A DNA stretch of 64,000 nt from Haloarcula rubra. Lineage in GTDB: Archaea > Halobacteriota > Halobacteria > Halobacteriales > Haloarculaceae. This document shows positions 17,754-28,801 of this stretch, piece by piece. A program made the position numbers and the translations under genes. The notes under the pieces were generated by a model. That model searched no databases, was not told the DNA's origin, and was given only the letters and a program-made list of their open reading frames with translations. Numbering within the stretch: position 1 is the stretch's first letter; each line of letters begins with the position of its first letter. The stretch covers positions 1 to 64,000 of the forward strand of contig NZ_RKLR01000005.1 of NCBI RefSeq assembly GCF_019599465.1, read 5' to 3'.

Positions 17754-18614
17754 CTATTGCTCCCCCATCCGGTCGCCAGCGACACGCCGTCCCTTCGTCG
17801 TCAGCGCCACCTCGGTCCGCTCGCGGACGACGCTGATGACGTCGAGTTCGATGAGGCGGTCGAAGATGGCCTCGGTCTTCTCGACGTCGATACCGACGAA
17901 GTTGGGGATATCGAACGGGGAGACGCCCGAATGAAGCGCCATGATGACGCGTTTCTCCGTCGAGGAGAGATCCAGGTCCGCACGGTTCTGTTCGGCGCTG
18001 TCTTCGAGCATCGTCCGGAGGACGGTAGCGTGGAACTCCTCGCCGGCCAGATGCGTCTCGACGCTGATGTCGCCCTCGCTGTGTTCGACCTGGATGACGG
18101 TGCGTTCCTCACCGGAGACCTGTTTGTCTTCGACGGTCAGATCGCCGATGTCGGCCCGTTCGATGTCGACAGCTTGCCCGTCTGCCAGTGCCAGCCGAAG
18201 GGCCTCGTCGGTCACCTTCAGTCGGCCTTTGGTCCACGACGCGTCCTGGACGACGCCGCCTTTCAGCGCGGGGTGTTGGGCGAGGACGACCGCGCCGTCA
18301 AGGCTCGCCCGGTAGAAGTCCGTCTGGAACACCTCATGGTCCGACGCCGCAACCAGGATGACGTCTTCGCCGACGTGGAACGCGAGGTACTCGGAGACCC
18401 CAGCACTCTGCTGGTTCACGTCGAAGCGGTCGGCGATGCGGTCTATGTCGTCGAGTGCGATCTGGCGCTTGCTGTCGCCGATGAGGACGATGCGCTCGGT
18501 CGTGAGGACGACGCGACAGTTTCGCCACTCGGCGTCGGTGAGCCGCTGACCCTGCGAGACAGCGAGCAGGTATTGGCCCTGCATGTCGGCGATTTTCTTC
18601 TCTGTGTCGCTCAT
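17754..18614 (-). CDS. cheF: Taxis protein CheF (first copy)
   Basis: CheF is a haloarchaeal adaptor that joins the chemotaxis response regulator CheY to the archaellum motor switch. This 286-residue protein shows the family pattern: an N-terminal beta-rich part (YLLAVSQGQRLTDAEWRNCRVVLTTERIVLI), a central PH-like region, and a C-terminal winged helix (SSTEKRVIMALHSGVSPFDIPNFVGIDVEKTEAIFDRLIEL). A second copy lies at 33275-34138 with the same layout (MALYSGVSPFEMADFVG). CheF genes often sit beside che or arl genes; no other che or arl gene is in this window. A TATA-like GGTATATTC lies about 40 bases upstream of the start. Confidence 0.88.
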   Translation of the reverse strand: MSDTEKKIADMQGQYLLAVSQGQRLTDAEWRNCRVVLTTERIVLIGDSKRQIALDDIDRIADRFDVNQQSAGVSEYLAFHVGEDVILVAASDHEVFQTDFYRASLDGAVVLAQHPALKGGVVQDASWTKGRLKVTDEALRLALADGQAVDIERADIGDLTVEDKQVSGEERTVIQVEHSEGDISVETHLAGEEFHATVLRTMLEDSAEQNRADLDLSSTEKRVIMALHSGVSPFDIPNFVGIDVEKTEAIFDRLIELDVISVVRERTEVALTTKGRRVAGDRMGEQ

Positions 18615-18851
18615 ACCCCGTGACCGGTCTCTATCGGTCGTTGTGAAGGGTCGTGAATATACCTTCCGCCGCCAGTGTCGATAGTGAGAACATCAAAATG
18701 GACTCTGTCGTGATCAATTGAACCAATGATTCGTAATTTGTCCCTTTAGAGCGGGTATGCAAGGACGTATAGAGGCCGGATGCATGACGGCACTGACAGA
18801 TTCCAAACAGATAATACAATATCCCAGCCCGCTCAATTATATCGTAGAGTA

Positions 18852-19499
18852 ATGACTAAGGCGTATGAAAAACTTCAGAATGGGCCACAGACTGGTATTG
18901 CTCGTTCGGAGTTGAACTATGAGGAGCGAGCGAACACCCGTGTAATCGATGTTCGGGGAACAACCGGACTCGCACAGGTAAACAACCCAGGGAAATTCAC
19001 CAACGTGCTCTATTTGGAGGGTAACGAGGAGGCAGCTGCGGAGCTCTTTGCGGATGTCAATGATGATCTCATCGATGCGGTGGATCTCTCTGCTAAGAAT
19101 GTCTTGCAAACGAGCCTACCACGGCCCATGTACGACCGCATCCTCGACGCATCTGGACGACGTAAAATTCGAAAATATTCAACTGTTGTCTTCGAGGGAC
19201 GCGAAGATGGGACCATCTGGCTCATCGATCGAGACCGATACGAGACACGGGTCGACCGTCGCTACACCACCAGTGAAACCGAGAGCGCACGGGTTCCACC
19301 GGAAATCTCGCTGGAAGAACTATATGAACAACAGGGGTCGATAATTACAGAATCCGATATCAGATCGACTGCTATCACGGGTGATGTTCGACAAGTGCTC
19401 GACTACTATCGCGTCGCCTCCGGCTATCACTGTCGGCCGACGACTACAGAAAACAACCAGCTTGCAATCAAAAAAACGCATAACGAGGAACGACTCTGA
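18852..19499 (+). CDS. Unrecognised protein, 215 residues
   Basis: The protein starts MTKAYEKLQNGPQTG and has no signal peptide, membrane segment or motif I can name. It is less acidic than its neighbours and rich in Arg, Thr and Tyr, and its codons use more A and T at third positions than the core genes, so it may be acquired DNA. There is an in-frame ATG 24 codons upstream (18780), but those residues look like spacer. It stands alone between cheF and the S-layer gene, divergent from the former. Whether it is expressed is unclear. Confidence 0.55.
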   Translation: MTKAYEKLQNGPQTGIARSELNYEERANTRVIDVRGTTGLAQVNNPGKFTNVLYLEGNEEAAAELFADVNDDLIDAVDLSAKNVLQTSLPRPMYDRILDASGRRKIRKYSTVVFEGREDGTIWLIDRDRYETRVDRRYTTSETESARVPPEISLEELYEQQGSIITESDIRSTAITGDVRQVLDYYRVASGYHCRPTTTENNQLAIKKTHNEERL

Positions 19500-19689
19500 A
19501 TCGCGATCGCATATGACTACCTAACGCATAGTGGTTGTTAATTGATGAGTATCCACAGCGACAGGATTAGTTTTCACTCTGTACATCGGTTCACGCCAGT
19601 TTGCCCACAATAGAGACGCTATCTGCGGCGCTGCCGCTATCTGAGTAGCACGCGAAAGAAAAGTCGAGAGTCAGGACGGGACGGTCCCG

Positions 19690-22452
19690 TTAGTTGTCGC
19701 GTCGGACTGCGAGGAGCGCAGCAGCGACGAGGGCGACGAGGGCGAGGACCGCGGTGAAGCCGGGGCCACTGTCACCAGTGGTCGTCTCCTCCGTGGTCGT
19801 CTCCATCGTCGTGGCCTCTTCGGTGGTCTCCTCGGTCGTCGGCTGCTCCGTGGTCGTCTGCTCCGTGGTCGTCTGCTCCGTGGTGGTCTCCTCGCCGGAG
19901 ACAATCGTCACGGCAGCAGAGTCAGTCACGGCGGAGCCGTTGGCCGTGTACGGGCCGTCGTTGTCCGGGAAGTCGTAGGTCTGGTCACCGTCAGTGTCGA
20001 GGTGCGGCATCGCAACCGCCGTGAAGTCCTCGGACTGCGTGGTGTCCAGGGTGACCTCGACGTCCTCGTGGCTGCCAGCTTCGAGGTAGCTGGAGGCACC
20101 GATGACGTCGCCCGTTGCGGAGCCGTTGTGGATGGCGATGAAGCCGCCCTGCGACAGCGTTGCGCTGTCGACGACGACCGTCTCACCGTTGGACTCCTGA
20201 TCGCTGATGCTCACGGACGCGGACGGAGCGGCACCGATGGTGCCGTCAATCTCGTCGTCCGAGATAGCAGTCGAGGCAGTGAAGTTCGTGCCCGGGCTGT
20301 TCTCGCTGAAGTCAGCGACCGCAGTGAAGCTACCGTCCGCCTGAACGTAGGCAGTCGGCTGCTTCAGGAACGGACTGGCATCAGACTGGCTGCTAATCTT
20401 GACCGTGACTTCCGTCCCGGGTGCGACGTTGGTCGTACCGGGGATTTCCTGACCGCTCGCGGCCTGGACCGTGATGTCCTGGTCACCATTGAGCGTCGAG
20501 TCAGGCTCCTCGAAGGTGAACGTGTCGTTCACTGCGACAGTGTCTTCGGAGAGATCAGACTCCTCGCTCACGGTGAAGTTAGCCACGTACTCGTCGCCGT
20601 CCTTGACAGCGCTGAGGTCGCCATCGGCGCTGTTGACCGAGTCGGTGTCAATGGCAACGAAGTGCGTGTCGTTAGCTTCGTCGTAGATAACTGCAACATC
20701 CTCGGTTGTAATATCGTTGATGTTGAAGTCATCTCCGGCACTGTTCGCACCGGGGTTGGCTTCCTCCAGCGTGAGCTGGAAGATACCGTCCTCCGTACCC
20801 GAAACGGACTTATAGGCCTCAGCGTCGCCCCCTTCAGATTCGAATGCTCCTTCGAGACCCGACGCCTCAACCTGCACGACGAGCGTGTCGTCAAAGGCGA
20901 CGGTGTCGGACTGCGTCAGGTTGTCGTTAGCAGCGAGCTCGTAGACTGCCGCGACGTCGTCGTCGTCAGCGGCATCGCTGATATCGCTGAACGTGTCGTC
21001 TGGGGCAGTCCAGACCTGTGCGTTCTCGGTCGAACGCTCCTGCAGGTCCAGCGTTGCGACGTCCTGACTGTCGTCAACGACGCCGTTCGAGAGGGCACTC
21101 GATCCGGCACCAGCAGTAACGTTCATGGAGTAGGACGACGCGTCAAGGATATCGTTACCGGCTGGTGGTCCGTTGAACGTAGCGGTTTCACCATCACCAG
21201 CGATTTCGACGTCGTCGTCGTCGTTGACGGTGTCAATGACACTGCTCGGGCTGCCGCTCGCCGCGAGGAAGGTGTTGAACGTGACGACAACTTCACCGTC
21301 ACCGTTACCGTCCTCAACGTCGAGAGTCATCTGGTAACCGTCGTCGTTACGGTTACCGATCGTTGCGGTTGCTTCGTCGGTATTTTCGAGCTCGATTGGG
21401 ATGCGTGCGATGTCACCACGCTCTTCGGAGACGACGGACTCACCGAAGGAGGCTTCGGCGTCGCCAACCGAGACGACTTCGAACTCATCCGTGGTGGACG
21501 TGATACCGGTTCCAACGTCGGTCACTTCGACCGTGTAGTTGTCCGGATCAACGTCCGAGAAGCTGATAGTTGCTTCACCATCGGAGTCGATAGTGGCCGT
21601 GGTGTCGGCGTCGACGTTCCCGTTCGCGTCGATGAGTTCAGCGTCGACGTCCCGGCCGATAGAGCTCGCTTCGACCGTCACTTCGACGTCTTCGTCCTCG
21701 TCGAACGTGCTCTCAACAGCAGTCGCCGAGAAGCCGAGGTCTTCGACGGAGAGCGTCGCGTTCGTGTCACCGTAGTTGGCGTCGCCGCTGGTCTGGATAT
21801 TGTAGTCGCCGAGTTCCAGGTTGCCCGTGCCCAGAACGTAGACGAAGTCGCCGCCAGTCCCACGCGTCCGGCTGACACTGTGGTCTTCGGACGGCTCAGA
21901 TACGATGTCGAACTCGGTATCAGGCTGTCCCTGGATGACGACGTTGGCACCACGGAACTCTTCGTTGCTACTGTCACCATCAGCGAGGTCAACAGTGGTC
22001 GGAGCGTAGATCGCATCGAAGTCCTCCTCGGAGTCGATGGCGACAGCCGGGTCGCTCGTGTCAGAGACTCCGCTGAAGCTCACGTTCTCGATACGCTGGA
22101 CCTCTGTATCGGTGGCGATGACGAGCTGGTCACCGTTGAGGTAATAGTCTTGTCCCTCGGTGCCGAAGTCAACGTCCTGCTCCGAACCATCGGTCTTACC
22201 AATGGTGACGGTGGCCGGAGAGCCAGTAACCTGGACATCTTGATCGAACTGTACTTCTAGGACCGGGTCGCCTTCGCTAACATCTGTCAGCACGCTAGCT
22301 GCGGCATTCCCAGCCCCATAATGGACTGCTTGGTCAACCGTAGGCTCGTCCGCTGCAGCGGCACCGGCGAACGCGGTGCTCATCGCGAACACCGAGAACA
22401 CCATCAGCGCTGTCAGGAACAGGCTACGGATTTTTTCGTTTGTATCTGTCAT
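19690..22452 (-). CDS. csg: S-layer glycoprotein with PGF-CTERM anchor
   Basis: The 920-residue protein starts MTDTNEKIRSLFLTALMVFSVFAMS, the signal peptide peculiar to haloarchaeal surface glycoproteins, with cleavage probably after AGAAAA. A long acidic beta-rich ectodomain follows (Asp and Glu abundant, repeated DGNGD-like Asp clusters) with several N-glycosylation sequons (NYT, NLT, NFT, NDT, NGS). A Thr/Glu linker built of TTEQ and TTEE units (about 860-895) is a likely O-glycosylation zone. The C-terminus has DSGPGFTAVLALVALVAAALLAVRRDN: PGF, hydrophobic helix, then Arg-Arg, the archaeosortase A recognition signal that leads to lipid attachment. Start 22452 fits the signal peptide; an upstream ATG at 22512 is rejected. 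It should be the main cell-wall protein or a close paralogue. Confidence 0.9.
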   Translation of the reverse strand: MTDTNEKIRSLFLTALMVFSVFAMSTAFAGAAAADEPTVDQAVHYGAGNAAASVLTDVSEGDPVLEVQFDQDVQVTGSPATVTIGKTDGSEQDVDFGTEGQDYYLNGDQLVIATDTEVQRIENVSFSGVSDTSDPAVAIDSEEDFDAIYAPTTVDLADGDSSNEEFRGANVVIQGQPDTEFDIVSEPSEDHSVSRTRGTGGDFVYVLGTGNLELGDYNIQTSGDANYGDTNATLSVEDLGFSATAVESTFDEDEDVEVTVEASSIGRDVDAELIDANGNVDADTTATIDSDGEATISFSDVDPDNYTVEVTDVGTGITSTTDEFEVVSVGDAEASFGESVVSEERGDIARIPIELENTDEATATIGNRNDDGYQMTLDVEDGNGDGEVVVTFNTFLAASGSPSSVIDTVNDDDDVEIAGDGETATFNGPPAGNDILDASSYSMNVTAGAGSSALSNGVVDDSQDVATLDLQERSTENAQVWTAPDDTFSDISDAADDDDVAAVYELAANDNLTQSDTVAFDDTLVVQVEASGLEGAFESEGGDAEAYKSVSGTEDGIFQLTLEEANPGANSAGDDFNINDITTEDVAVIYDEANDTHFVAIDTDSVNSADGDLSAVKDGDEYVANFTVSEESDLSEDTVAVNDTFTFEEPDSTLNGDQDITVQAASGQEIPGTTNVAPGTEVTVKISSQSDASPFLKQPTAYVQADGSFTAVADFSENSPGTNFTASTAISDDEIDGTIGAAPSASVSISDQESNGETVVVDSATLSQGGFIAIHNGSATGDVIGASSYLEAGSHEDVEVTLDTTQSEDFTAVAMPHLDTDGDQTYDFPDNDGPYTANGSAVTDSAAVTIVSGEETTTEQTTTEQTTTEQPTTEETTEEATTMETTTEETTTGDSGPGFTAVLALVALVAAALLAVRRDN

Positions 22453-22903
22453 AGTTTGTTGGTTGCTATCGGGCGGCGTCAGCCGTTTTCCACGTGGTCG
22501 GAACGCAGTCACCGTGACCGCGCGTAGACCGAACCGGTGTACTCACTTCTGGCGCCATGGGTAGGGGTACGGACCATTCTTTTGGTGGGTATGGTAAATG
22601 CTTTGTGTCTCTGAAAGCCATCTATGTCAACACAACACAAACCCGAGATAGGCGGTGTTTAACACGAAAACGAGACAGTGAATGCTATCTGCGCCCGTTC
22701 TCGCATATCACCACGCCGTAGTAATCAGAACGAGTTCATATCTATGGCCCTCTCTACGGTTGATGACGTGGGCACGCGCACGACTCCACACATAGCGGGC
22801 AGCACACCAACCAGACAGTACTCGCTGCATGAGTAGCACGACCACGTGTACCGCTTCGTGACTAGCGCCAACGCTTATCACGGCGCCACCAAACCATCGA
22901 CCA
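22453..22903. other. Divergent intergenic region of the S-layer and acs genes
   Basis: Holds the promoters of both divergent genes. On the minus strand a TATA-like CATTTACCATA lies near 22590-22600, which would give a leader of roughly 110-120 bases; S-layer genes of other haloarchaea also have long leaders. No RNA gene or repeat was recognised. Sequence to the right is clearly more GC-rich than to the left, so the composition boundary of the window falls here. Confidence 0.4.
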
Positions 22904-24847
22904 ATGACAGAGGGCGACGGCTCCGGCCGCGACACCGCCATAGGCGACCGGCCGACCATCGACCCACCCAGGTGGTTCGTCGAACAGGCGAACATCTCGG
23001 ACCCGGCCGTCTACGAGACGTTCGAGCAGGAGTGGCCGGACTGCTGGGACCGGGCCGCAGACCTACTCGACTGGGACGAGCCCTACGACGACGTGTTCCG
23101 TGGCGGCGACGACCCGCCGTTCGAGTGGTTCCCCGGCGGTCGGCTAAACGCCTCGTACAACTGCATCGACCGACACCTCCCCGAGCGGAAGAACCAGTTG
23201 GCGCTCATCTGGGAGGGCCACCTCGACGAGTCACGCACCTACACCTATCGAGAACTGCACCGTGAGGTCAACGCCGTCGCGGCCGCACTGCGCGAGCAGG
23301 GCATCGAAGAGGACGACGTCGTCACCATCTACCTCCCGATGGTGCCCGAACTCCCCATCGTGATGCTGGCCTGCGTGCGTCTGGGCGTCGTCCACAACGT
23401 CGTGTTCGCGGGCTTCTCGGCAGACGCGCTGGCCGAGCGGATGGAGCGGACCGGCTCGGAGCTGCTCGTGACCTGCGACGGCTACTACCGTCGGGGGAGC
23501 GCCGTCGCCCAGAAGAACAAGGCTGACAACGCCCGCATCGCCGTCGAACAGGACGTCTCCGTCGTCGTGCTGGACATCCTGAACCGGGACGTCCATCTCG
23601 GCGAGGGCTACTACGACTACGACACGCTGCGGGCAGCCCACGACGGCGAGACGGTCGACCCCGTACCGCGAGACGCCAGCGACACTCTCTTCCGCATTTA
23701 TACCTCCGGTACCACTGGCGAACCGAAGGCCGTCGACCACACGACCGGAGGGTATCTCGCCCACGTCGCGTGGACCGCCGAGTCCGTGCTGGACATCAAG
23801 CCCGAGGACACCTACTGGTGTTCGGCCGACATCGGCTGGATTACGGGCCACTCCTACATCGTCTACGGGCCTCTCGCACTGGGGACGACGGCGGTGCTGT
23901 ACAACGGCACGCCGGACCACCCCGAGAAGGACCGCGTCTGGGAGATCGTCGAACGGTACGCCGTCGACGTGTTCTACACCGCGCCCACGGCCGTGCGGAC
24001 GTTCATGAAGTGGGGCGAGGAGTACCCCGACAGCCACGACCTCTCCAGCCTGCGACTGCTGGGCACCGTCGGCGAACCCATCGACGAACGGGCGTGGCGC
24101 TGGTATCGCGAGCACATAGGCGGCGGCGAGTGCCCTGTGGTCGACACGTGGTGGCAGACCGAGACGGGCGCCATCCTCGTCTCGACGCTGCCGGGCGTCG
24201 ACGCGATGAAACCCGGCGCGGCGGGCAAGCCGCTGCCCGGTATCGAGACGGACGTCGTCGACCCCGCGGGCGAGAGCGTCGAGGTAGACGAGGCCGGCGA
24301 ACTCGTCGTCACGCGCCCGTGGCCGGGGATGCCCAGCGACCTGCGAACCGGCGAGGGCTGGGGCGAAGCGGCGACCTTCGGCGACGAGTGGCGCTACTAC
24401 CCGGAAGACGGCGCATCGGTCGACGGCGACGGCTACGTCACCGTCCTCGGGCGCGTCGACGACGCCATCAACGTGGCCGGCCGGCGCTTCAGCACGATGG
24501 AACTCGAATCGGCCATCACCGGCGTCACCGGCGTCGCGGAGGCCGCCGTCGTCGGCGCGTCCCACGAGACGGCCGGGACGGCACTCTACGCCTACGTCTC
24601 GCCCGAGGACGGCTACACCGAGACGGACTTGCGCGGACGCATCGAATCGGCCGTCAGAGACGCCATCGGTGGCGTCGCCACACCCGAAACGGTGGTGTTC
24701 ACGCCCGACCTCCCGAAGACGCGGTCGGGAAAGGTGATGCGACGCCTGCTGACTGCCGTGGCCAACGGCGAGGAGTTGGGCGACACCAGCGCGCTGCGCA
24801 ACCCCGAGATACTCGGCGAGTTGCAGTCGGCGACGCCCGAGCGGTGA
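22904..24847 (+). CDS. acs: Acetyl-CoA synthetase, AMP-forming (first copy)
   Basis: Activates acetate, or a similar short acid, to the acyl-CoA through an acyl-adenylate. The 647-residue protein has the Acs-type N-terminus (FVEQANISDPAVYETFEQEWPDCWDRAADLLDW), the phosphate loop YTSGTTGEPKAVDHTTGGY (Ala where the Gly of PKGV is usual), WWQTETG, LGRVDDAINVAGRRFSTMELE and PKTRSGKVMRR with the catalytic, acetylatable Lys. The second copy at 26753 is close throughout. The Ala substitution and a more divergent mid-part suggest a different substrate preference from the second copy. It lies directly upstream of the Bat-type regulator. Confidence 0.88.
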   Translation: MTEGDGSGRDTAIGDRPTIDPPRWFVEQANISDPAVYETFEQEWPDCWDRAADLLDWDEPYDDVFRGGDDPPFEWFPGGRLNASYNCIDRHLPERKNQLALIWEGHLDESRTYTYRELHREVNAVAAALREQGIEEDDVVTIYLPMVPELPIVMLACVRLGVVHNVVFAGFSADALAERMERTGSELLVTCDGYYRRGSAVAQKNKADNARIAVEQDVSVVVLDILNRDVHLGEGYYDYDTLRAAHDGETVDPVPRDASDTLFRIYTSGTTGEPKAVDHTTGGYLAHVAWTAESVLDIKPEDTYWCSADIGWITGHSYIVYGPLALGTTAVLYNGTPDHPEKDRVWEIVERYAVDVFYTAPTAVRTFMKWGEEYPDSHDLSSLRLLGTVGEPIDERAWRWYREHIGGGECPVVDTWWQTETGAILVSTLPGVDAMKPGAAGKPLPGIETDVVDPAGESVEVDEAGELVVTRPWPGMPSDLRTGEGWGEAATFGDEWRYYPEDGASVDGDGYVTVLGRVDDAINVAGRRFSTMELESAITGVTGVAEAAVVGASHETAGTALYAYVSPEDGYTETDLRGRIESAVRDAIGGVATPETVVFTPDLPKTRSGKVMRRLLTAVANGEELGDTSALRNPEILGELQSATPER

Positions 24848-24966
24848 GTTCCGTTTCGCCGAGATACAATATCCCGAAGCGATACCGCTCTTCATTTCGT
24901 ATACAGACAGGGATTGATTCGTAAGCACCGGGTTCGGGCGCTGACTATCCCGTATGCTTATTTCGC

Positions 24967-26682
24967 ATGTCTTCGAAGACGCGAAACGATATGGCAGAGC
25001 GGACCGACGTCCTCGGTGCGCGCGGGTACGAGCAGTTGCGCCGCGCCGCCGAGACTCACCGAGAAGACCTCGTCTTGCGGTTCGGCGCGGAGGTGGGCCT
25101 GCGGCCGGCGGAGATGACCCGCGTCCGACTGGCCGACGTGACCAGCACCGAGGACCACTTCTTCCTGCGCGTGCGCGACGCGGACAGCGTCGACCGGGAG
25201 GCGTACCTGCCGGCCGGCGTCGAACACGACATGCGGAAGTTCGCCAGCGCGGCCGACAGAGACGCTGACGAACCGCTCCTCTCGGTGTCGGCCCGCCGCC
25301 TCCAGATGCTCGTCTCGGAGGTGGCCGACCGCGCCGCGGAGGCGACACCGCGCCTCGAAGGCGTCTCCTCGCGGGACCTGCGCTGGCGGTTCGCGGCGAC
25401 GATGCTCTCGGAGGGCGTGCCACCACACGTCGTCTGTGCGCTGGGCGGGTGGGACCGCCTCGCCAGACTGGAACCGTTACTCGACGACCCGAACCGGGAG
25501 ACGGTAGTTCGAGCCATCGAGGGGGCCGAGGACGTCCCGACGCCGGCGCGTCTCCGACGGACCATCAGTGTCGCCGCCGACGTGGGCGAGTCCCTGGCCG
25601 TCGCAGCCACCGGCGAGGAGATAGAGCAGACCGTGTGCGACCGACTGGCTGCGACCGAAGGGTTCCGGTTCGCGTGGGTGAGCGAACGGACCGGCGACGG
25701 CCTGACGCCGCAAGCGACCGCCGGTATCGACGAGAGTCGCGTCGCCGACCACGTGCAGACCCAGCGCGACGCCGCGACGGCCGCGATGGACAGCCACGAG
25801 GTGCGCGTGGTCGAGGGCGACGAAGGACCGATGGCGCTCGTCCCCATCGTCCGGGATGATGCCGCTGCTGGCGTCCTCGCTATCGGCACGACCGTCCACG
25901 TCGTCGACGCCGAACAGGACCTGCTGGCGGCGCTGGGCGCACAAGTCGGAGCGGCGCTGGCGGCCGTCGAGCGCAAGCGCCTCCTGTTGGCGGATACGGT
26001 CACGGAGCTGGCCTTCGAGTGTACCGACGACGAGGCGTTCACCGTGGCGCTGACCCGGGCGCTCGACTGCTCGCTCGAACTGTCGGGCGTCGTCCCCGTC
26101 GGCGGTCGCTCGCTGCTGTACTATCTGGTCGTCGACGGCGCGCCCGCCGGCCCGGCGCTGTCGTACGCGGCCGAGGACGACGACATCGCCGACGCACGCC
26201 TCATCGAGGACTACGGGGACGGTGCTTTGCTGGAAGTCGTCGTGACGGCCGCGCCGACGCTCGAGTTGGTCGAGAACGGCGCCCGCGTCCGGTCGCTCGA
26301 AGCCGAGAACGGCACCGCAGCTATCGAGGTGGAACTGCCCGGCGACAGCGACCTCCGGGAGGTGGTCGACGGCGTCGTCGACACCTACCCGGAGACGTCG
26401 CTGACGGCCAAACGAGAGGCCGAGCGGCCCGCCGAGACGGATACCGGTTTTCGCGAACGCCTCTCGGACCGCCTCTCGGAGCGACAGTCGACGGTGCTGG
26501 CGGCCGCCTACCACAGCGGCTACTTCGAGTGGCCCCGCGGGACCACCGCCGAGGAGCTCGCCGAGTCGCTGGACGTCTCGGCACCGACGTTCCACAACCA
26601 CCTCAGAAAGGCCCAGCAGAAGGTCCTGACTGCGTTTTTTGCCGACAGACCCACCGAACCGCCGACGGCACTCGACGAGTAA
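24967..26682 (+). CDS. Bat-type transcription regulator with recombinase-like N-terminal domain
   Basis: A 571-residue DNA-binding regulator. Residues about 20-170 have the fold pattern of a tyrosine-recombinase catalytic domain (FGAEVGLRPAEMTRVRLADV with Arg46, then SSRDLRWRFAATMLSEGVPPHVVCALGGWDRLARLEPLL), but the HxxR box and the catalytic Tyr are absent. A GAF domain (about 205-340), the Bat-associated domain (about 345-490) and a C-terminal HTH_10 follow (LSERQSTVLAAAYHSGYFEWPRGTTAEELAESLDVSAPTFHNHLRKAQQKVL). It stands between two acs genes with a sodium symporter behind, so acetate or acyl-CoA metabolism is the likely target. Start may also be the ATG at 24991. Confidence 0.88.
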   Translation: MSSKTRNDMAERTDVLGARGYEQLRRAAETHREDLVLRFGAEVGLRPAEMTRVRLADVTSTEDHFFLRVRDADSVDREAYLPAGVEHDMRKFASAADRDADEPLLSVSARRLQMLVSEVADRAAEATPRLEGVSSRDLRWRFAATMLSEGVPPHVVCALGGWDRLARLEPLLDDPNRETVVRAIEGAEDVPTPARLRRTISVAADVGESLAVAATGEEIEQTVCDRLAATEGFRFAWVSERTGDGLTPQATAGIDESRVADHVQTQRDAATAAMDSHEVRVVEGDEGPMALVPIVRDDAAAGVLAIGTTVHVVDAEQDLLAALGAQVGAALAAVERKRLLLADTVTELAFECTDDEAFTVALTRALDCSLELSGVVPVGGRSLLYYLVVDGAPAGPALSYAAEDDDIADARLIEDYGDGALLEVVVTAAPTLELVENGARVRSLEAENGTAAIEVELPGDSDLREVVDGVVDTYPETSLTAKREAERPAETDTGFRERLSDRLSERQSTVLAAAYHSGYFEWPRGTTAEELAESLDVSAPTFHNHLRKAQQKVLTAFFADRPTEPPTALDE

Positions 26683-26752
26683 GTGTCAGTCAAGTATTCA
26701 GACAGTTAGACCCCCCGTTTATCAGTGCCCCGATGGTTGTGAGTGATAGACC

Positions 26753-28747
<1,995 letters not shown>

Positions 28748-28801
28748 GCGGCACCGCTTTCCAACAAACCACCACCCGACCTACACACCACGGTCACATT
28801 C

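Noticed and set aside
17706-18623. 305-residue open frame antisense to cheF
   Set aside because: CheF on the minus strand has full family motifs and a second copy elsewhere; the plus-strand frame has none.
20002-22260. Long open frame (752 residues) antisense to the S-layer gene
   Set aside because: It is the mirror of a GC-rich Asp/Glu/Thr coding frame; the translation is Val/Arg-rich with no domain, and the sense strand has a complete signal peptide and PGF-CTERM tail.
23231-25426. Long open frame (731 residues) antisense to the first acs gene and the regulator
   Set aside because: It spans two well-supported genes and their spacer, is Arg/Gly-rich, and reflects codon bias on the opposite strand.
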